Positions 1 through 8,324 are shown, counted from the first letter of the stretch. The stretch is 21,425 bases of DNA from Bacteroidota bacterium (GCA_023400335.1 JAEXFF010000386.1:1-21425); one strand, 5' to 3'. The notes: a model not told the origin generated them from the letters alone. Translations and numbers: made by a program.

Positions 1-929
1 CAACCGGATGGAGTTACCCCGCCCTTAGTCAATCCGTAAATGGCATCTAAATAAAACTTTTTCAATTCCGCTCTCTCAGGATCTCCCGATATCTCTTTGA
101 TACGCATAGGGAAAGATACAAAATCAAATAATAATTCTCCGTCGGCAACAATACCTCCGCCAGGCATATGTCCATCACATATAACAGTTCCCCGGCGAGC
201 TTTTGTCCCGGCAGCTTCCCTCACTTTAGTCAGCAAATCTTTCCAGGCGGCATAATGATTCTCTTTATCTCCCATAGCGATCAATTCAACCTGCCCGAAA
301 TGAATGGCTTCTATACCAATCTCCATATAACGCACAGCCATATAATAGAAAAACATACGGGTTTCTTCCTGGGTAATATCCGGTACACTTCCATTCCCCC
401 ATTGATTTACACCACTACCTCCCGGATTTTTCATGGCATCGTAATTAAAATTCCGGTTTTCCACAGCCTTTCCAAAAGCTGTAAATACCCAATCCGGAAC
501 AGCCAACTGATTCACTTTATCCGTTACGATTTCAAAAATACCCGCCTGAAAAATCAGATCCGGGTCGGAAGCGTGCATCCGTTCCAGTTTAGCTTTAGCA
601 TTCCCTAACCATTCCGGATTATTAAAATGATCTTCAAAGCCCCAGGAATATAAAGCTCTTCCAATAAATTTTGCACCGATATTCAACAACATACGCTCGT
701 CATCCTCAGGACACTCATAAACGCCATCGTTATAAAAACCTTCACTCGCTAAAAATTCGGATTGCGTAATGGCTCTCGATAAATAACTTTCCAAAACATT
801 CCGGGCGATCCTTCCACCGGAAAACGTATAATCCCGCTGAATGACCCGGACCGGTATCTCTGTGTGATCTTCTTCTGAACAAGAACAAATCGCCCACAGC
901 AGTAACAGTAATATTCCTAACTTTTTCAT
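1..929 (-). CDS. Lipoprotein of unrecognised family, possible TIM-barrel hydrolase (3' part outside window)
   Basis: This is an open frame read from an ATG at 929 down to the left edge, so the C-terminus is missing; at least 309 residues are visible. The protein starts with a lipoprotein signal (MKKLGILLLLLWAICSC) followed by SEED, an acidic stretch of the kind that sends Bacteroidota lipoproteins to the cell surface. The body has Trp/Tyr-rich segments and strand-like stretches such as VPDWVFTAF, IEAIHFGQVELIAMGD and RRGTVICDGHMPGGG, each with acidic or His residues near its end. That pattern fits a (beta/alpha)8 glycosidase-like fold, but I do not recognise the family. It is the last visible gene of the susCD operon, separated from the upstream lipoprotein gene by about 105 bp holding a long inverted repeat. 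A carbohydrate-active role is inferred from context only. Confidence 0.8.
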   Translation of the reverse strand, partial: MKKLGILLLLLWAICSCSEEDHTEIPVRVIQRDYTFSGGRIARNVLESYLSRAITQSEFLASEGFYNDGVYECPEDDERMLLNIGAKFIGRALYSWGFEDHFNNPEWLGNAKAKLERMHASDPDLIFQAGIFEIVTDKVNQLAVPDWVFTAFGKAVENRNFNYDAMKNPGGSGVNQWGNGSVPDITQEETRMFFYYMAVRYMEIGIEAIHFGQVELIAMGDKENHYAAWKDLLTKVREAAGTKARRGTVICDGHMPGGGIVADGELLFDFVSFPMRIKEISGDPERAELKKFYLDAIYGLTKGGVTPSG

Positions 930-945
930 ATTCTATTTTTTATCC

Positions 946-1014
946 GAAAAGAATAAAAGCCTTACGCCTATTCCATTTCCCATCGTTTCCACATTTCCGG
1001 CTTTTATTCTTTTC
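946..1014. repeat. Perfect 16-bp inverted repeat in the operon gap
   Basis: The arms are GAAAAGAATAAAAGCC (946-961) and its exact reverse complement (999-1014), separated by 37 nt. The element fills most of the gap between the repeat-module lipoprotein and the downstream lipoprotein gene. On the minus-strand transcript it would form a long hairpin just after one stop codon and about 17 nt before the next ATG. No clean U-tract follows, so it may be an attenuator, an mRNA processing or stability element, or a leaky terminator rather than a full terminator. Confidence 0.6.
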
Positions 1015-1034
1015 TCCGTTTATACTTTGTTCTC

Positions 1035-3272
1035 TCAATTACAATTTTGTAAAGTATTAATATCAATCCAGGGGGAATCAGGAGATTGCCTTAATTGAAT
1101 CTGCGGTTCACTCTTTTTCAGAACACCCTTTGTCAGAAAATCTTTAATCAGGCAAAATCCAACCTGATTTTCCGTACTCTGCAAAGGAATATATCCATCC
1201 GGTCCTCCATTGTCCATAATCGTCACGTCTCCACCGATATATTCAATATTCTGAAAACCTCCCAAACCATTTACTTTATAATGATTCTTTACGGTAAAAT
1301 TTCCTCCAACATGTTTCAGCCCTCCTCCTGTTACCCTCCAGGAATCCCAATTCCAAATACTCCCCTGTGTCCGGTCGCCATTTAACTCAAAATCTCCTCC
1401 GACCCACGCAAGCGAAGCCAATCCGATACCTCCGTCTGACATCGTTACAGCCGGGTCGATCTTGAAATTACCTTCTACTTTGGAAATTTTACAAAACCCG
1501 GCACCATTGGTCATATCAGACCAATACGTCATTTTCGGGCAATTTTCAATAATCAGGTCTCCGCCTATTTCCGTATATCCCTTAAAGCCGTTACAATTGA
1601 ATAATTCAGGATTATTCCGGAGTACAATTCCCCCTTTACACTCGATGGCTTCAAAGAAATTTTCAGTAGTGGTCAAAGCCGTATTTTCTATTGTCACTGT
1701 CCCTAAAATAGTCGTTACTTTTGTTTTAATAAAGGAGACAGCATGGTCTGTTACATCCGCACCCCGTATCGTCAAATCACCGATCACAGAAGAAGAAGGA
1801 TTAAAATTGTTTACTTCTTCTAATCCGTTCAATACATAATCAGGTACAGAAACCCCACAGGCGGACAAGGAATTGACATCGATAATTTCCCCTGAAGTAT
1901 TCACCAAGGTAATCGTAGCCGTCGGAGAGACAATTCCGAAATCTAAAAAGCCTTTGATCAGACAGTAACCGACCTGATTATCCGTAGACTCCCTGGGGAT
2001 ATCCCCCACGCCTTCTCCGCCTCCGTTATTCATAATCGTCACATTGCCTCCGATATGCAGTATATTCTGGAAACCGCCCAAGCCGTTTACCTTTAAGTGA
2101 TTCATATAAATAAAATCACCTCCGACATATTTTAAACCGCCTCCCCTCACCAGCCATGTATCACAATTCCACAAATCACCTCTGTTGTTAGCCCGGTCTC
2201 CATTCAGTTCAAAATTTCCACCGACACGACTCAAAGCAGCAAAACCAGCCCCTCCTTCGGTCAGCGTAGAAGCAGGATCTACTTTAAAATTTCCTTTCAC
2301 TTCTGTAATAAAACTAAAGCCGGCTCCCGACCAGAAAGTCATTTCCGGACAGTTTTCAATAATCAGATCTCCTCCAATTACAGTATATCCTTTAAACCCA
2401 TTACAGTTATACAAAGCTGCATTATCTTTTAACACAATACTCCCCAGACATTCCACTTTATCGAAAAATCCTTCCGTATTCGTTACTCCGGTATTTTCCA
2501 ATAACATTTTTCCCTTCACGACTTTGATCTTACTGGCAACTCCCGCCAAAACGGCATCATTGATATCACTTCCCCGTACGGTGAGATCCATTACAGTATC
2601 GTTCGCCGGCAAAAATTTCTCAGCATCTCCACGGGATCCGATAATATAGCTCAGAATATCCCCCGCTCCCATTTGTCCGATACGGCTGGGATCGGTCGCT
2701 GCCCCGGGATGATTATTTGCCAAGGTCACCGTACCTTCTATGATACTGTTGTCCAAAAGATATTTCACGACCATTAAACCATACTCATCGGGGGCTCCGG
2801 CTTTATCTTCCCCGAAAATAATATTACCGCTCACGGTCAAACTCCCCCGGAAAGTTTTTAAATGCAATAAACCTGCAATACTTTCTAAAGCAATATTATC
2901 TTCAATTCTCAAACTACCATTCATAAATTTAAACCCTTCCAGGCCCGTTATCGCCTGCAGCTTTTCATTTTCCTGAATGACAAAAGCCACTGTGACAGCA
3001 TTCAGATGAGGCAATGAAAGTTCCGTAATCCCGGTATTGCGAATAATCAAAGATTTTACACTTTGAAAAGTTAAAGTAGACAAATCAGTAATATCTTCTC
3101 CTTCTATCGTCAAGGTACGTATATCCTCCTTTATAGTAAAAGCTTCTACATCTGCCTGAGAGGATAAAGTGTAGTCTTTTCCTTTTTCCAGTTCCATCTT
3201 ATCGTCATCACACGCCCAAGCGAGCAAAGCCAATAAGCCTAATCCTATTAAATTCTGTTTTAAACGTATCAT
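1035..3272 (-). CDS. Surface lipoprotein with three receptor-L-domain-like modules (putative glycan-binding protein)
   Basis: The 745-residue protein has a lipoprotein signal peptide (lipobox LAWAC, Cys21) followed at once by DDD, an export signal typical of surface lipoproteins. The rest is built from three related modules, roughly residues 50-215, 226-484 and 497-745. Each opens with a strand like DLTVRGSDI, continues with beta-helix turns of the form VGGNFEL / IGGDLIIEN, and closes with a block like NQVGYCLIKGFL. Modules 2 and 3 are close copies; module 1 is shorter and diverged. The turns resemble leucine-rich or receptor L-domain solenoids. The gene lies 19 bp after susD, the position normally held by a SusE-like surface glycan-binding protein, so that role is inferred. 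No catalytic motif was recognised. An adhesin-like or scaffolding role is the alternative. Confidence 0.85.
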   Translation of the reverse strand: MIRLKQNLIGLGLLALLAWACDDDKMELEKGKDYTLSSQADVEAFTIKEDIRTLTIEGEDITDLSTLTFQSVKSLIIRNTGITELSLPHLNAVTVAFVIQENEKLQAITGLEGFKFMNGSLRIEDNIALESIAGLLHLKTFRGSLTVSGNIIFGEDKAGAPDEYGLMVVKYLLDNSIIEGTVTLANNHPGAATDPSRIGQMGAGDILSYIIGSRGDAEKFLPANDTVMDLTVRGSDINDAVLAGVASKIKVVKGKMLLENTGVTNTEGFFDKVECLGSIVLKDNAALYNCNGFKGYTVIGGDLIIENCPEMTFWSGAGFSFITEVKGNFKVDPASTLTEGGAGFAALSRVGGNFELNGDRANNRGDLWNCDTWLVRGGGLKYVGGDFIYMNHLKVNGLGGFQNILHIGGNVTIMNNGGGEGVGDIPRESTDNQVGYCLIKGFLDFGIVSPTATITLVNTSGEIIDVNSLSACGVSVPDYVLNGLEEVNNFNPSSSVIGDLTIRGADVTDHAVSFIKTKVTTILGTVTIENTALTTTENFFEAIECKGGIVLRNNPELFNCNGFKGYTEIGGDLIIENCPKMTYWSDMTNGAGFCKISKVEGNFKIDPAVTMSDGGIGLASLAWVGGDFELNGDRTQGSIWNWDSWRVTGGGLKHVGGNFTVKNHYKVNGLGGFQNIEYIGGDVTIMDNGGPDGYIPLQSTENQVGFCLIKDFLTKGVLKKSEPQIQLRQSPDSPWIDINTLQNCN
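1038..1784 (-). repeat. Internal repeat module 3 of the lipoprotein gene
   Basis: This covers residues 497-745 and parallels the module at 1821-2597. Shared landmarks are ECKGGIVLRNNPEL versus ECLGSIVLKDNAAL, NCNGFKGYT, GGDLIIENCP, FELNGDR, KVNGLGGFQNI and NQVGFCLIK. Similarity is also evident in the DNA, for example 1531-1630 against 2340-2440, which points to a fairly recent tandem duplication. Boundaries are approximate. Confidence 0.8.
1821..2597 (-). repeat. Internal repeat module 2 of the lipoprotein gene
   Basis: This covers residues about 226-484. It is the closest relative of module 3 and aligns over its whole length, with small insertions such as the extra glycines in NNGGGEGVGDIP. 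Boundaries are approximate. Confidence 0.8.
2628..3125 (-). repeat. Diverged internal repeat module 1 of the lipoprotein gene
   Basis: This covers residues about 50-215. It shares the opening strand (IRTLTIEGEDITD against VMDLTVRGSDIND) and the closing block (EYGLMVVKYLLDNSIIEG against NQVGYCLIKGFLDFGIVS) with the other two modules but lacks most of the central turns. It reads as an older, shortened copy. Confidence 0.55.
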
Positions 3273-3291
3273 AAATATCAGATTAATCCTG

Positions 3292-4821
3292 TTATTGTTT
3301 ATTCAAATCCTGTTCTCGCTGGGGAATAGGGAAAAAATAAGCATATTCTTCCTTAACTTGCTTATTGGTAATTTCCTGCATCACCCGATTGATTCGTCTG
3401 AGTTCAAACAACCCGTGCCCTTCAAAGGCTAATTCGAAAGTCAATTCTTTCCATATCGCTTCCCGAAAGGCTGTCTTATCCAAACCGGGAGTCAATTCTC
3501 CTAAACCAGCCCGTTCCCGTACAGCATTCACCCATTTATAGCCCTCCTGTGTAGGACCGGCAGCTTCTGCATAAGTCAAAGCAACTTCTGCAAAACGGAT
3601 TAAATATATATTCGCACTCGTGCGGTTTGACAAAGAAGCGGGGTCCGTATATTTACGGCAGAACGGATGATAAAAAGCATTCTCCGTCGGGTTGGAACTA
3701 TTAATATTATCCCGGCTCCAGGTAGCCAAAACCGTTCCATTCTCATTATAAATAGTAGAAACCATAAGCTTTTTCCGCAAATCCAGATCGTCAAATGTAT
3801 CGTAAAAATCAGCATCCACCCGGAAAACACTCCAGCAAGACTGATTCCCGTCTATCACTTTCTGAACTCCCGCTCCACCTGTCAGTGAAGAAGAAATCCA
3901 AATCACCGGCAGACTGATCCCAAACATTTGAGGAGTCTGTGAGTAGCTTCCTTCCATACCACTTGCCTCCCGGTTCATCGAAGTGATAAAAATATGTTCG
4001 CTGCCATCTACAAAATGATTTACATCATATACCCGTAACAGATCGGGATCCAGTGAATAAGTGGTTTGTCCATTTACAACTTCCCCTGCATATTGGGCAG
4101 CTTTCGCATACATGGCCTCTCCGTCTTCCACCCATTCATAACCCGGAGCCCCTGTCATCTTCGAAGAAGCTAATGTCAGATACACTTTTGACAGTAAAGC
4201 CTGAGCCCCGACTTTATCCGCCCTTCCCTGATGCTTGGATATCCCGCACAAAGAAATAGAGGCCTCCAAATCTTCTATAATTAAAGTATAAATCGTCTCT
4301 ATGGAAGCCAAAGGAGCATTCGTCTCATTGGAACCCTGAACAGACTTTACCCGCAACGGCACTTTTCCATAAGTCCGTACCAGCATAAAATAATTAAAAG
4401 CCCTTAAAAAATAAGCTTCCCCTAAGATCTGGTTCTTATTTTTAAGATCAATATTATTCATCTTTACCACATTTTCGAGCACGGAATTAGCGCGGTTTAT
4501 ACTGAGATAAGCATATTTGAAAAAATAAAGGAATTCATCTGTATTCGGATTACAATCCCAGATATAAAGGTTGGTTTCATTCACTCTTCCATAGTTTTTA
4601 TACTGATTAGTGGTCACATCTGTCAGATAAAAGAGGAAACGGGCACCGTATTCAATATAATTTATCGGTGAATAAGCATACAATAAAGCAGATAAAGCAT
4701 CAGCTTCTGTATTATAATAATTTTGGTTGGAATAGACTCCATAAGGCTTTTCTTCCAGAAAATCCGAACAGGCAGTTAATCCAATCCAAAACAATGAAAT
4801 ATAAATACAAATCTTTTTCAT
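3292..4821 (-). CDS. SusD/RagB-family nutrient-binding outer-membrane lipoprotein
   Basis: SusD proteins form the lid of the SusC transporter and bind glycan at the cell surface. The 509-residue product has a lipoprotein signal (lipobox LTAC, Cys18) followed by SDFLEEKP, the usual SusD start. The helical TPR-like segment that packs on SusC is visible around residues 132-158 (LGEAYFLRAFNYFMLVRTYG). The conserved C-terminal features are RFAEVALTYAEAA (409-421), VNAVRERAGL (431-440), ELAFEGHGLFELRR (463-476) and a terminal FFPIPQREQDLN. The length is normal for the family. The gene starts 46 bp after susC and ends 19 bp before the repeat-module lipoprotein gene, so all three are likely co-transcribed. 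The bound glycan cannot be read from the sequence. Confidence 0.96.
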   Translation of the reverse strand: MKKICIYISLFWIGLTACSDFLEEKPYGVYSNQNYYNTEADALSALLYAYSPINYIEYGARFLFYLTDVTTNQYKNYGRVNETNLYIWDCNPNTDEFLYFFKYAYLSINRANSVLENVVKMNNIDLKNKNQILGEAYFLRAFNYFMLVRTYGKVPLRVKSVQGSNETNAPLASIETIYTLIIEDLEASISLCGISKHQGRADKVGAQALLSKVYLTLASSKMTGAPGYEWVEDGEAMYAKAAQYAGEVVNGQTTYSLDPDLLRVYDVNHFVDGSEHIFITSMNREASGMEGSYSQTPQMFGISLPVIWISSSLTGGAGVQKVIDGNQSCWSVFRVDADFYDTFDDLDLRKKLMVSTIYNENGTVLATWSRDNINSSNPTENAFYHPFCRKYTDPASLSNRTSANIYLIRFAEVALTYAEAAGPTQEGYKWVNAVRERAGLGELTPGLDKTAFREAIWKELTFELAFEGHGLFELRRINRVMQEITNKQVKEEYAYFFPIPQREQDLNKQ

Positions 4822-4867
4822 CTCTTTTTCGATATTATTTAACAGTTTTTATTTCCAAGGATCTGTA

Positions 4868-7800
4868 TCAAAATTTTAATTCCAGTCCGGTAGTAAACGT
4901 ACAAGTCCTCGGGAATGCCACAGGTCCGCGACCATTTTCCCCGACTTCCGGGTCATATTCACTCACATGAGAAAAAGTAACAGGATTGCTTACATTCAGA
5001 TATACCCGCAGATTTTTTACCCACTTCAGATAACTCGAAGGTAAAGTATAACCCAGCGTTATATTCTGGATACGTAAGAAAGAACCATCTTCCACAAACC
5101 AGGAAGAAGCATAATAAGAACGGTCAGCACGTAAACTGGGCCGGTTGTTGTTAGGTGCCTCCGGTGTCCAGCGTTTTTCCCGTAAAGAAGGCGCATCCAG
5201 TTTCCGGGGTGAAAAAATATCATTTCCGTAAACAGCATAGAATAAAACGGATAAATCCAATCCGGATTTATGAGATAGTTGTAAACTTAAACTGGAGGTA
5301 AATTTAGGATTCGGATCTCCGATAATACAACGTGCGTCCGGATCCAAAGAACCATCCTCACGCAATCCCGCATAATTGAATTCTCCGGGACGGGTCATTT
5401 TTGTCGGATTAGCCGGCATATTCTGTATGATTCCGTCTACCGGATATCCGTAAAACACATTGATCGGCTTCCCGATAGCCAAAATATTCAAATAAGCATC
5501 GTTAAATACACTTCCCCCGTAAGGTTGGTAACGAAGCCCGTTCGCATCTTCAATATAACCGGAATCTTCCTGTGTACCAATGTTGATTACCTTATTGCGA
5601 TTGGCACTGAAAATTAATCCGGCATTTAAACGGAAGGCCCCTTCCGTAATAATCCGTCCATTTACCGTCAACTCAAAACCCCGGTTCCGGATTTCCCCGT
5701 CGTTTACCCATACTTTATCATAACTGCTACTGGGTGGCATTAATTTTTCACGTAATAAATCAGTCGTAACCTTTTTATAATAATCAAAAGTTACATCCAA
5801 ACGATTATTAAACAGCGAAAAATCTACCCCAATATCAAACTGAGAAGTTTTTTCCCATCCTAACTCGGCATTCGGCATACCTCCCCACAATACATAACGA
5901 TCTCCGATACCTTCCCTTCCGACTTCTTTCCCGACGCCATAAATTACATACTCTTCCCCATCCACATAATAATAATTACTCCCGAATTGTTCAAATGTCT
6001 GGTAAGGGGAAATTCCCTGATTTCCGGAAACACCATAACTCGCCCGGATTTTCAGGTTATCGAATAATTCCAGATTTTTAATAAATTCTTCTTCCGACAG
6101 CCTCCAGCTCACAGCACCCGAGGGGAAAAATCCCCATTTATTATTTTTCCCGAACTTGGAAGAACCATCAGCTCTGCCCGTAAACGTAAACATATAACGA
6201 TTCTTATAAGTATAGTTAATCCGGCTAAAAGCGGAGGCTAGCTCGGTTTCACTCCGGTAATTCCCGACCAGTTTAATCTCTGCCCCAGCTAAATTCTCTT
6301 CCTCTAAAACGTGGTTCTGAAATCCGCGACCCGTAATACTAGATCCCTTATTGACATTATCTTCATAGCTTATCCCCGCCATAACCGAGAAATTATGATC
6401 TTTCCCAAATAATTTATTATAAGTAAGGTAGGCATCTATACTATAATTCAGGTAATTCCCGTTTGTAATTCCTCCTTCTCCCTCAAACCGATCTCCCGCA
6501 TCTGTATATTGGGGAGGATTGTAAAAAGAAGTATTGCTATTTCCGGTCCGTACATTTCCCTGAAGAGCAAAATTCAAATCAGATATGATCTCCCAATCCA
6601 TTTTTACCAAAGCATAAGCATCTACATTGTCGGCAATGTTTTTCCGCTGTTCAGTCATCATTACCGGGTTGCCGTAATCTTTATCATACGCTTTAAAATA
6701 AGTGCCATCCCCGTTATAAACCGGAAATAAAGGATTACGGGAATAATCCATTCCATAATTGTAATTCCGTTTTCCTTTAAAAATACCGGCTTTGGTTTTT
6801 ATGGACAAATTCTGTGTCACATCATTGTCATAAGACATATCCAGGGACAATTTATCGTAATCATCCCCGATTTGCATCCCTTCCGCCTTATAATATCCTA
6901 AACTGATATAGTAACGGCTTTTCTCTGAACTTCCTTCCACACCTAAATTATAATCCTGTGTAACTGCCGTACGGAAAATATAATCAGTCCAGTCTGTATA
7001 ATAAGGCCATTCTCCTTCCCTGATTTCCGCTATAGAAGGATAATACGCACCGTTTACATCTTTTTTACCAATATAAAGGGCTTCCAATCCAGCATTTTCA
7101 TAAGCTTCATTTTCCAACATTGCCATTTTTAAGGGGTCTTTCCAATAATCGAGCTTCTTACTGAAAATACTGACTCCTACCTTACCATTCACCCAAACGT
7201 TTGCTTTTCCCCCTTTTCCATTTTTGGTGGTGATCATGATCACTCCGTTGGCTCCCCTCGAACCGTAAATAGCCGTAGCCGAAGCATCCTTTAAAACTTC
7301 AATGGAAGAAATAATATTGGGATTTATAGAATTTAAATTCCCGGCATCTCCCATAGGAACACCGTCCACAACGACAAGAGGAGCATTCGAACCATTGATA
7401 GAACTAACGCCCCGGATCCGGACCGTTGCTCCCCCCTGAGGATTATCCTCCGAATTGTTGATGATCTGCAGACCCGCAATCCGTCCTTGCAATAATTTCT
7501 CAACAGAACCCGAAGACACTTTTGTTACCTCAGCTGCTTTTACAGAAGCAACACTTCCTGTCAAATCACTTTTTTTCATCGTTCCGTACCCTACTACAAC
7601 CACATCCTCCAACAACTGGGATTCTTCTGCCAATAAGACATCAATTTTCGACCGGCCTGCGACCTTTATTTCCTGAGTGGAATATCCCACAAAACGAAAT
7701 TCTAACGTACTTTGAGCATCCGTCTTAATTGTATAAATTCCATTAATATCTGTCGTTACCCCCGAATAGGTTCCTTTCACTATGATTGTAACCCCCGGCA

Positions 7801-7918
7801 GAGGTTGTCCGTCTCCTTTGCTTTTTACTACACCGCTTACCGATATATCCTGAGCACACAACGTATGAATACCGATAAACAGCGAAACCAGACCAAAGAA
7901 TAATTTCCGTTTCATCAT
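4868..7918 (-). CDS. SusC/RagA-family TonB-linked outer-membrane transporter
   Basis: SusC proteins are 22-stranded outer-membrane barrels that import oligosaccharides with energy from TonB. The 1016-residue product has a Sec signal peptide ending near TLCAQ (residue 23), a carboxypeptidase-regulatory-like domain (about 26-97, with PLPGVTIIVKG and TDINGIY), a TonB-box-like EDVVVVGYG (104-112), the SusC signature KKSDLTGSV, a plug domain (about 115-235, including VRIRGVSSINGSNAPLVVVD and ATAIYGSRGANGVI) and a long beta-barrel ending in a terminal aromatic residue (FTTGLELKF). No N-terminal STN extension is seen, so signalling to an anti-sigma factor is not expected. It heads the minus-strand operon. 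The start could be the first Met or the second, one codon later. Confidence 0.97.
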   Translation of the reverse strand: MMKRKLFFGLVSLFIGIHTLCAQDISVSGVVKSKGDGQPLPGVTIIVKGTYSGVTTDINGIYTIKTDAQSTLEFRFVGYSTQEIKVAGRSKIDVLLAEESQLLEDVVVVGYGTMKKSDLTGSVASVKAAEVTKVSSGSVEKLLQGRIAGLQIINNSEDNPQGGATVRIRGVSSINGSNAPLVVVDGVPMGDAGNLNSINPNIISSIEVLKDASATAIYGSRGANGVIMITTKNGKGGKANVWVNGKVGVSIFSKKLDYWKDPLKMAMLENEAYENAGLEALYIGKKDVNGAYYPSIAEIREGEWPYYTDWTDYIFRTAVTQDYNLGVEGSSEKSRYYISLGYYKAEGMQIGDDYDKLSLDMSYDNDVTQNLSIKTKAGIFKGKRNYNYGMDYSRNPLFPVYNGDGTYFKAYDKDYGNPVMMTEQRKNIADNVDAYALVKMDWEIISDLNFALQGNVRTGNSNTSFYNPPQYTDAGDRFEGEGGITNGNYLNYSIDAYLTYNKLFGKDHNFSVMAGISYEDNVNKGSSITGRGFQNHVLEEENLAGAEIKLVGNYRSETELASAFSRINYTYKNRYMFTFTGRADGSSKFGKNNKWGFFPSGAVSWRLSEEEFIKNLELFDNLKIRASYGVSGNQGISPYQTFEQFGSNYYYVDGEEYVIYGVGKEVGREGIGDRYVLWGGMPNAELGWEKTSQFDIGVDFSLFNNRLDVTFDYYKKVTTDLLREKLMPPSSSYDKVWVNDGEIRNRGFELTVNGRIITEGAFRLNAGLIFSANRNKVINIGTQEDSGYIEDANGLRYQPYGGSVFNDAYLNILAIGKPINVFYGYPVDGIIQNMPANPTKMTRPGEFNYAGLREDGSLDPDARCIIGDPNPKFTSSLSLQLSHKSGLDLSVLFYAVYGNDIFSPRKLDAPSLREKRWTPEAPNNNRPSLRADRSYYASSWFVEDGSFLRIQNITLGYTLPSSYLKWVKNLRVYLNVSNPVTFSHVSEYDPEVGENGRGPVAFPRTCTFTTGLELKF

Positions 7919-7963
7919 GTTAATTTTATTATTTTTCGTTAGTAATCACGCAACACCTTCATT

Positions 7964-7985
7964 TTTAAAACGTTTTCGTCGAAAA
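7964..7985. promoter_or_regulatory. Candidate operator, copy 1
   Basis: AAAACGTTTT (7967-7976), a palindrome like those bound by LacI-family regulators, overlaps a second palindrome TTTTCGTCGAAAA (7973-7985). The 11-bp word TTTAAAACGTT recurs at 8123-8133. The site lies about 50-60 bp upstream of the susC start, downstream of the candidate susC -7 element. Confidence 0.4.
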
Positions 7986-8040
7986 AAACAATGAAAATTC
8001 TACATTTACAACAATTTTCAAAAATGAATCAGCGCACATA

Positions 8041-8048
8041 CAAATGTA
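8041..8048 (-). promoter_or_regulatory. Candidate -7 element for the susC operon
   Basis: Read on the minus strand this is TACATTTG, a full match to the Bacteroidota -7 consensus TAnnTTTG, about 120 bp upstream of susC. No good -33 TTTG is found at the expected distance, which would fit a promoter that depends on an activator. This is only a candidate. Confidence 0.35.
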
Positions 8049-8122
8049 AACGAGCTGAGGATATCTTACTTATACTATATTGACTAAGAATATGCATTTT
8101 TATACATTAACATTGTAAATAA

Positions 8123-8133
8123 TTTAAAACGTT
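8123..8133. promoter_or_regulatory. Candidate operator, copy 2 (TTTAAAACGTT)
   Basis: This is an exact 11-bp repeat of 7964-7974, 159 bp away, and sits inside a loose palindrome with AATT at each end (8121-8141) centred on AACGTT. Two copies bracketing the candidate susC promoter would suit a DNA-looping repressor. Confidence 0.35.
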
Positions 8134-8168
8134 AAATAATTGATAACCAAAATATAAAACAGATCACA

Positions 8169-8201
8169 TTTCGTCGGTATCGCACAATAATGTTAAATTT
8201 G
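8169..8201 (+). promoter_or_regulatory. Candidate promoter of the aldolase operon
   Basis: TAAATTTG (8194-8201) matches the Bacteroidota -7 consensus TAnnTTTG. A near -33 element, TTTC (8169-8172), lies 21 nt upstream and is part of the repeated word TTTCGTCG. The implied leader is about 115 nt and includes the inverted repeat at 8267-8295. Confidence 0.45.
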
Positions 8202-8266
8202 CAGGAAATAAGGATTAAGTATAAATTCTATCACTCTTGGTCAATATTGTACTATTTGCCTATCAA

Positions 8267-8295
8267 CTTTCGATCTACATTTGACATGTCGAAAG
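8267..8295. promoter_or_regulatory. Inverted repeat in the aldolase leader
   Basis: CTTTCGA (8267-8273) and TCGAAAG (8289-8295) are separated by 15 nt, and a smaller nested pair ACAT...ATGT lies inside. It ends 29 bp before the aldolase ATG. It could be an operator or a leader hairpin. Confidence 0.4.
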
Positions 8296-8324
8296 AAAGC
8301 AATGAGTTATTTTAATCCAAAAAG

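Larger units (their letters stand above)
7919..8324. promoter_or_regulatory. Divergent regulatory region between the susC operon and the aldolase operon
   Basis: This 406-bp AT-rich gap contains no gene. It must hold the promoters of both operons. It carries two copies of TTTAAAACGTT (7964-7974 and 8123-8133), two copies of TTTCGTCG (7974-7981 and 8169-8176), the odd-centred palindrome TTTTCG-T-CGAAAA (7973-7985), an inverted repeat TGAAAATT/AATTTTCA (7992-7999 and 8013-8020) and an inverted repeat CTTTCGA/TCGAAAG (8267-8273 and 8289-8295). The repeats are observed; the idea that they are operators is inference. Confidence 0.6.

Noticed and set aside
168..608. Plus-strand open frame of 146 codons near the left edge
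   Set aside because: It is antisense to the edge-truncated lipoprotein gene, whose signal peptide and protein-like composition are far more convincing.
2185..2649. Plus-strand open frame of 154 codons inside the lipoprotein gene
   Set aside because: It lies antisense to the repeat-module gene, with low-complexity Ser/Pro/Phe composition and no family-like motifs. Similar frames antisense to susC, the esterase and gpmI were rejected for the same reason.
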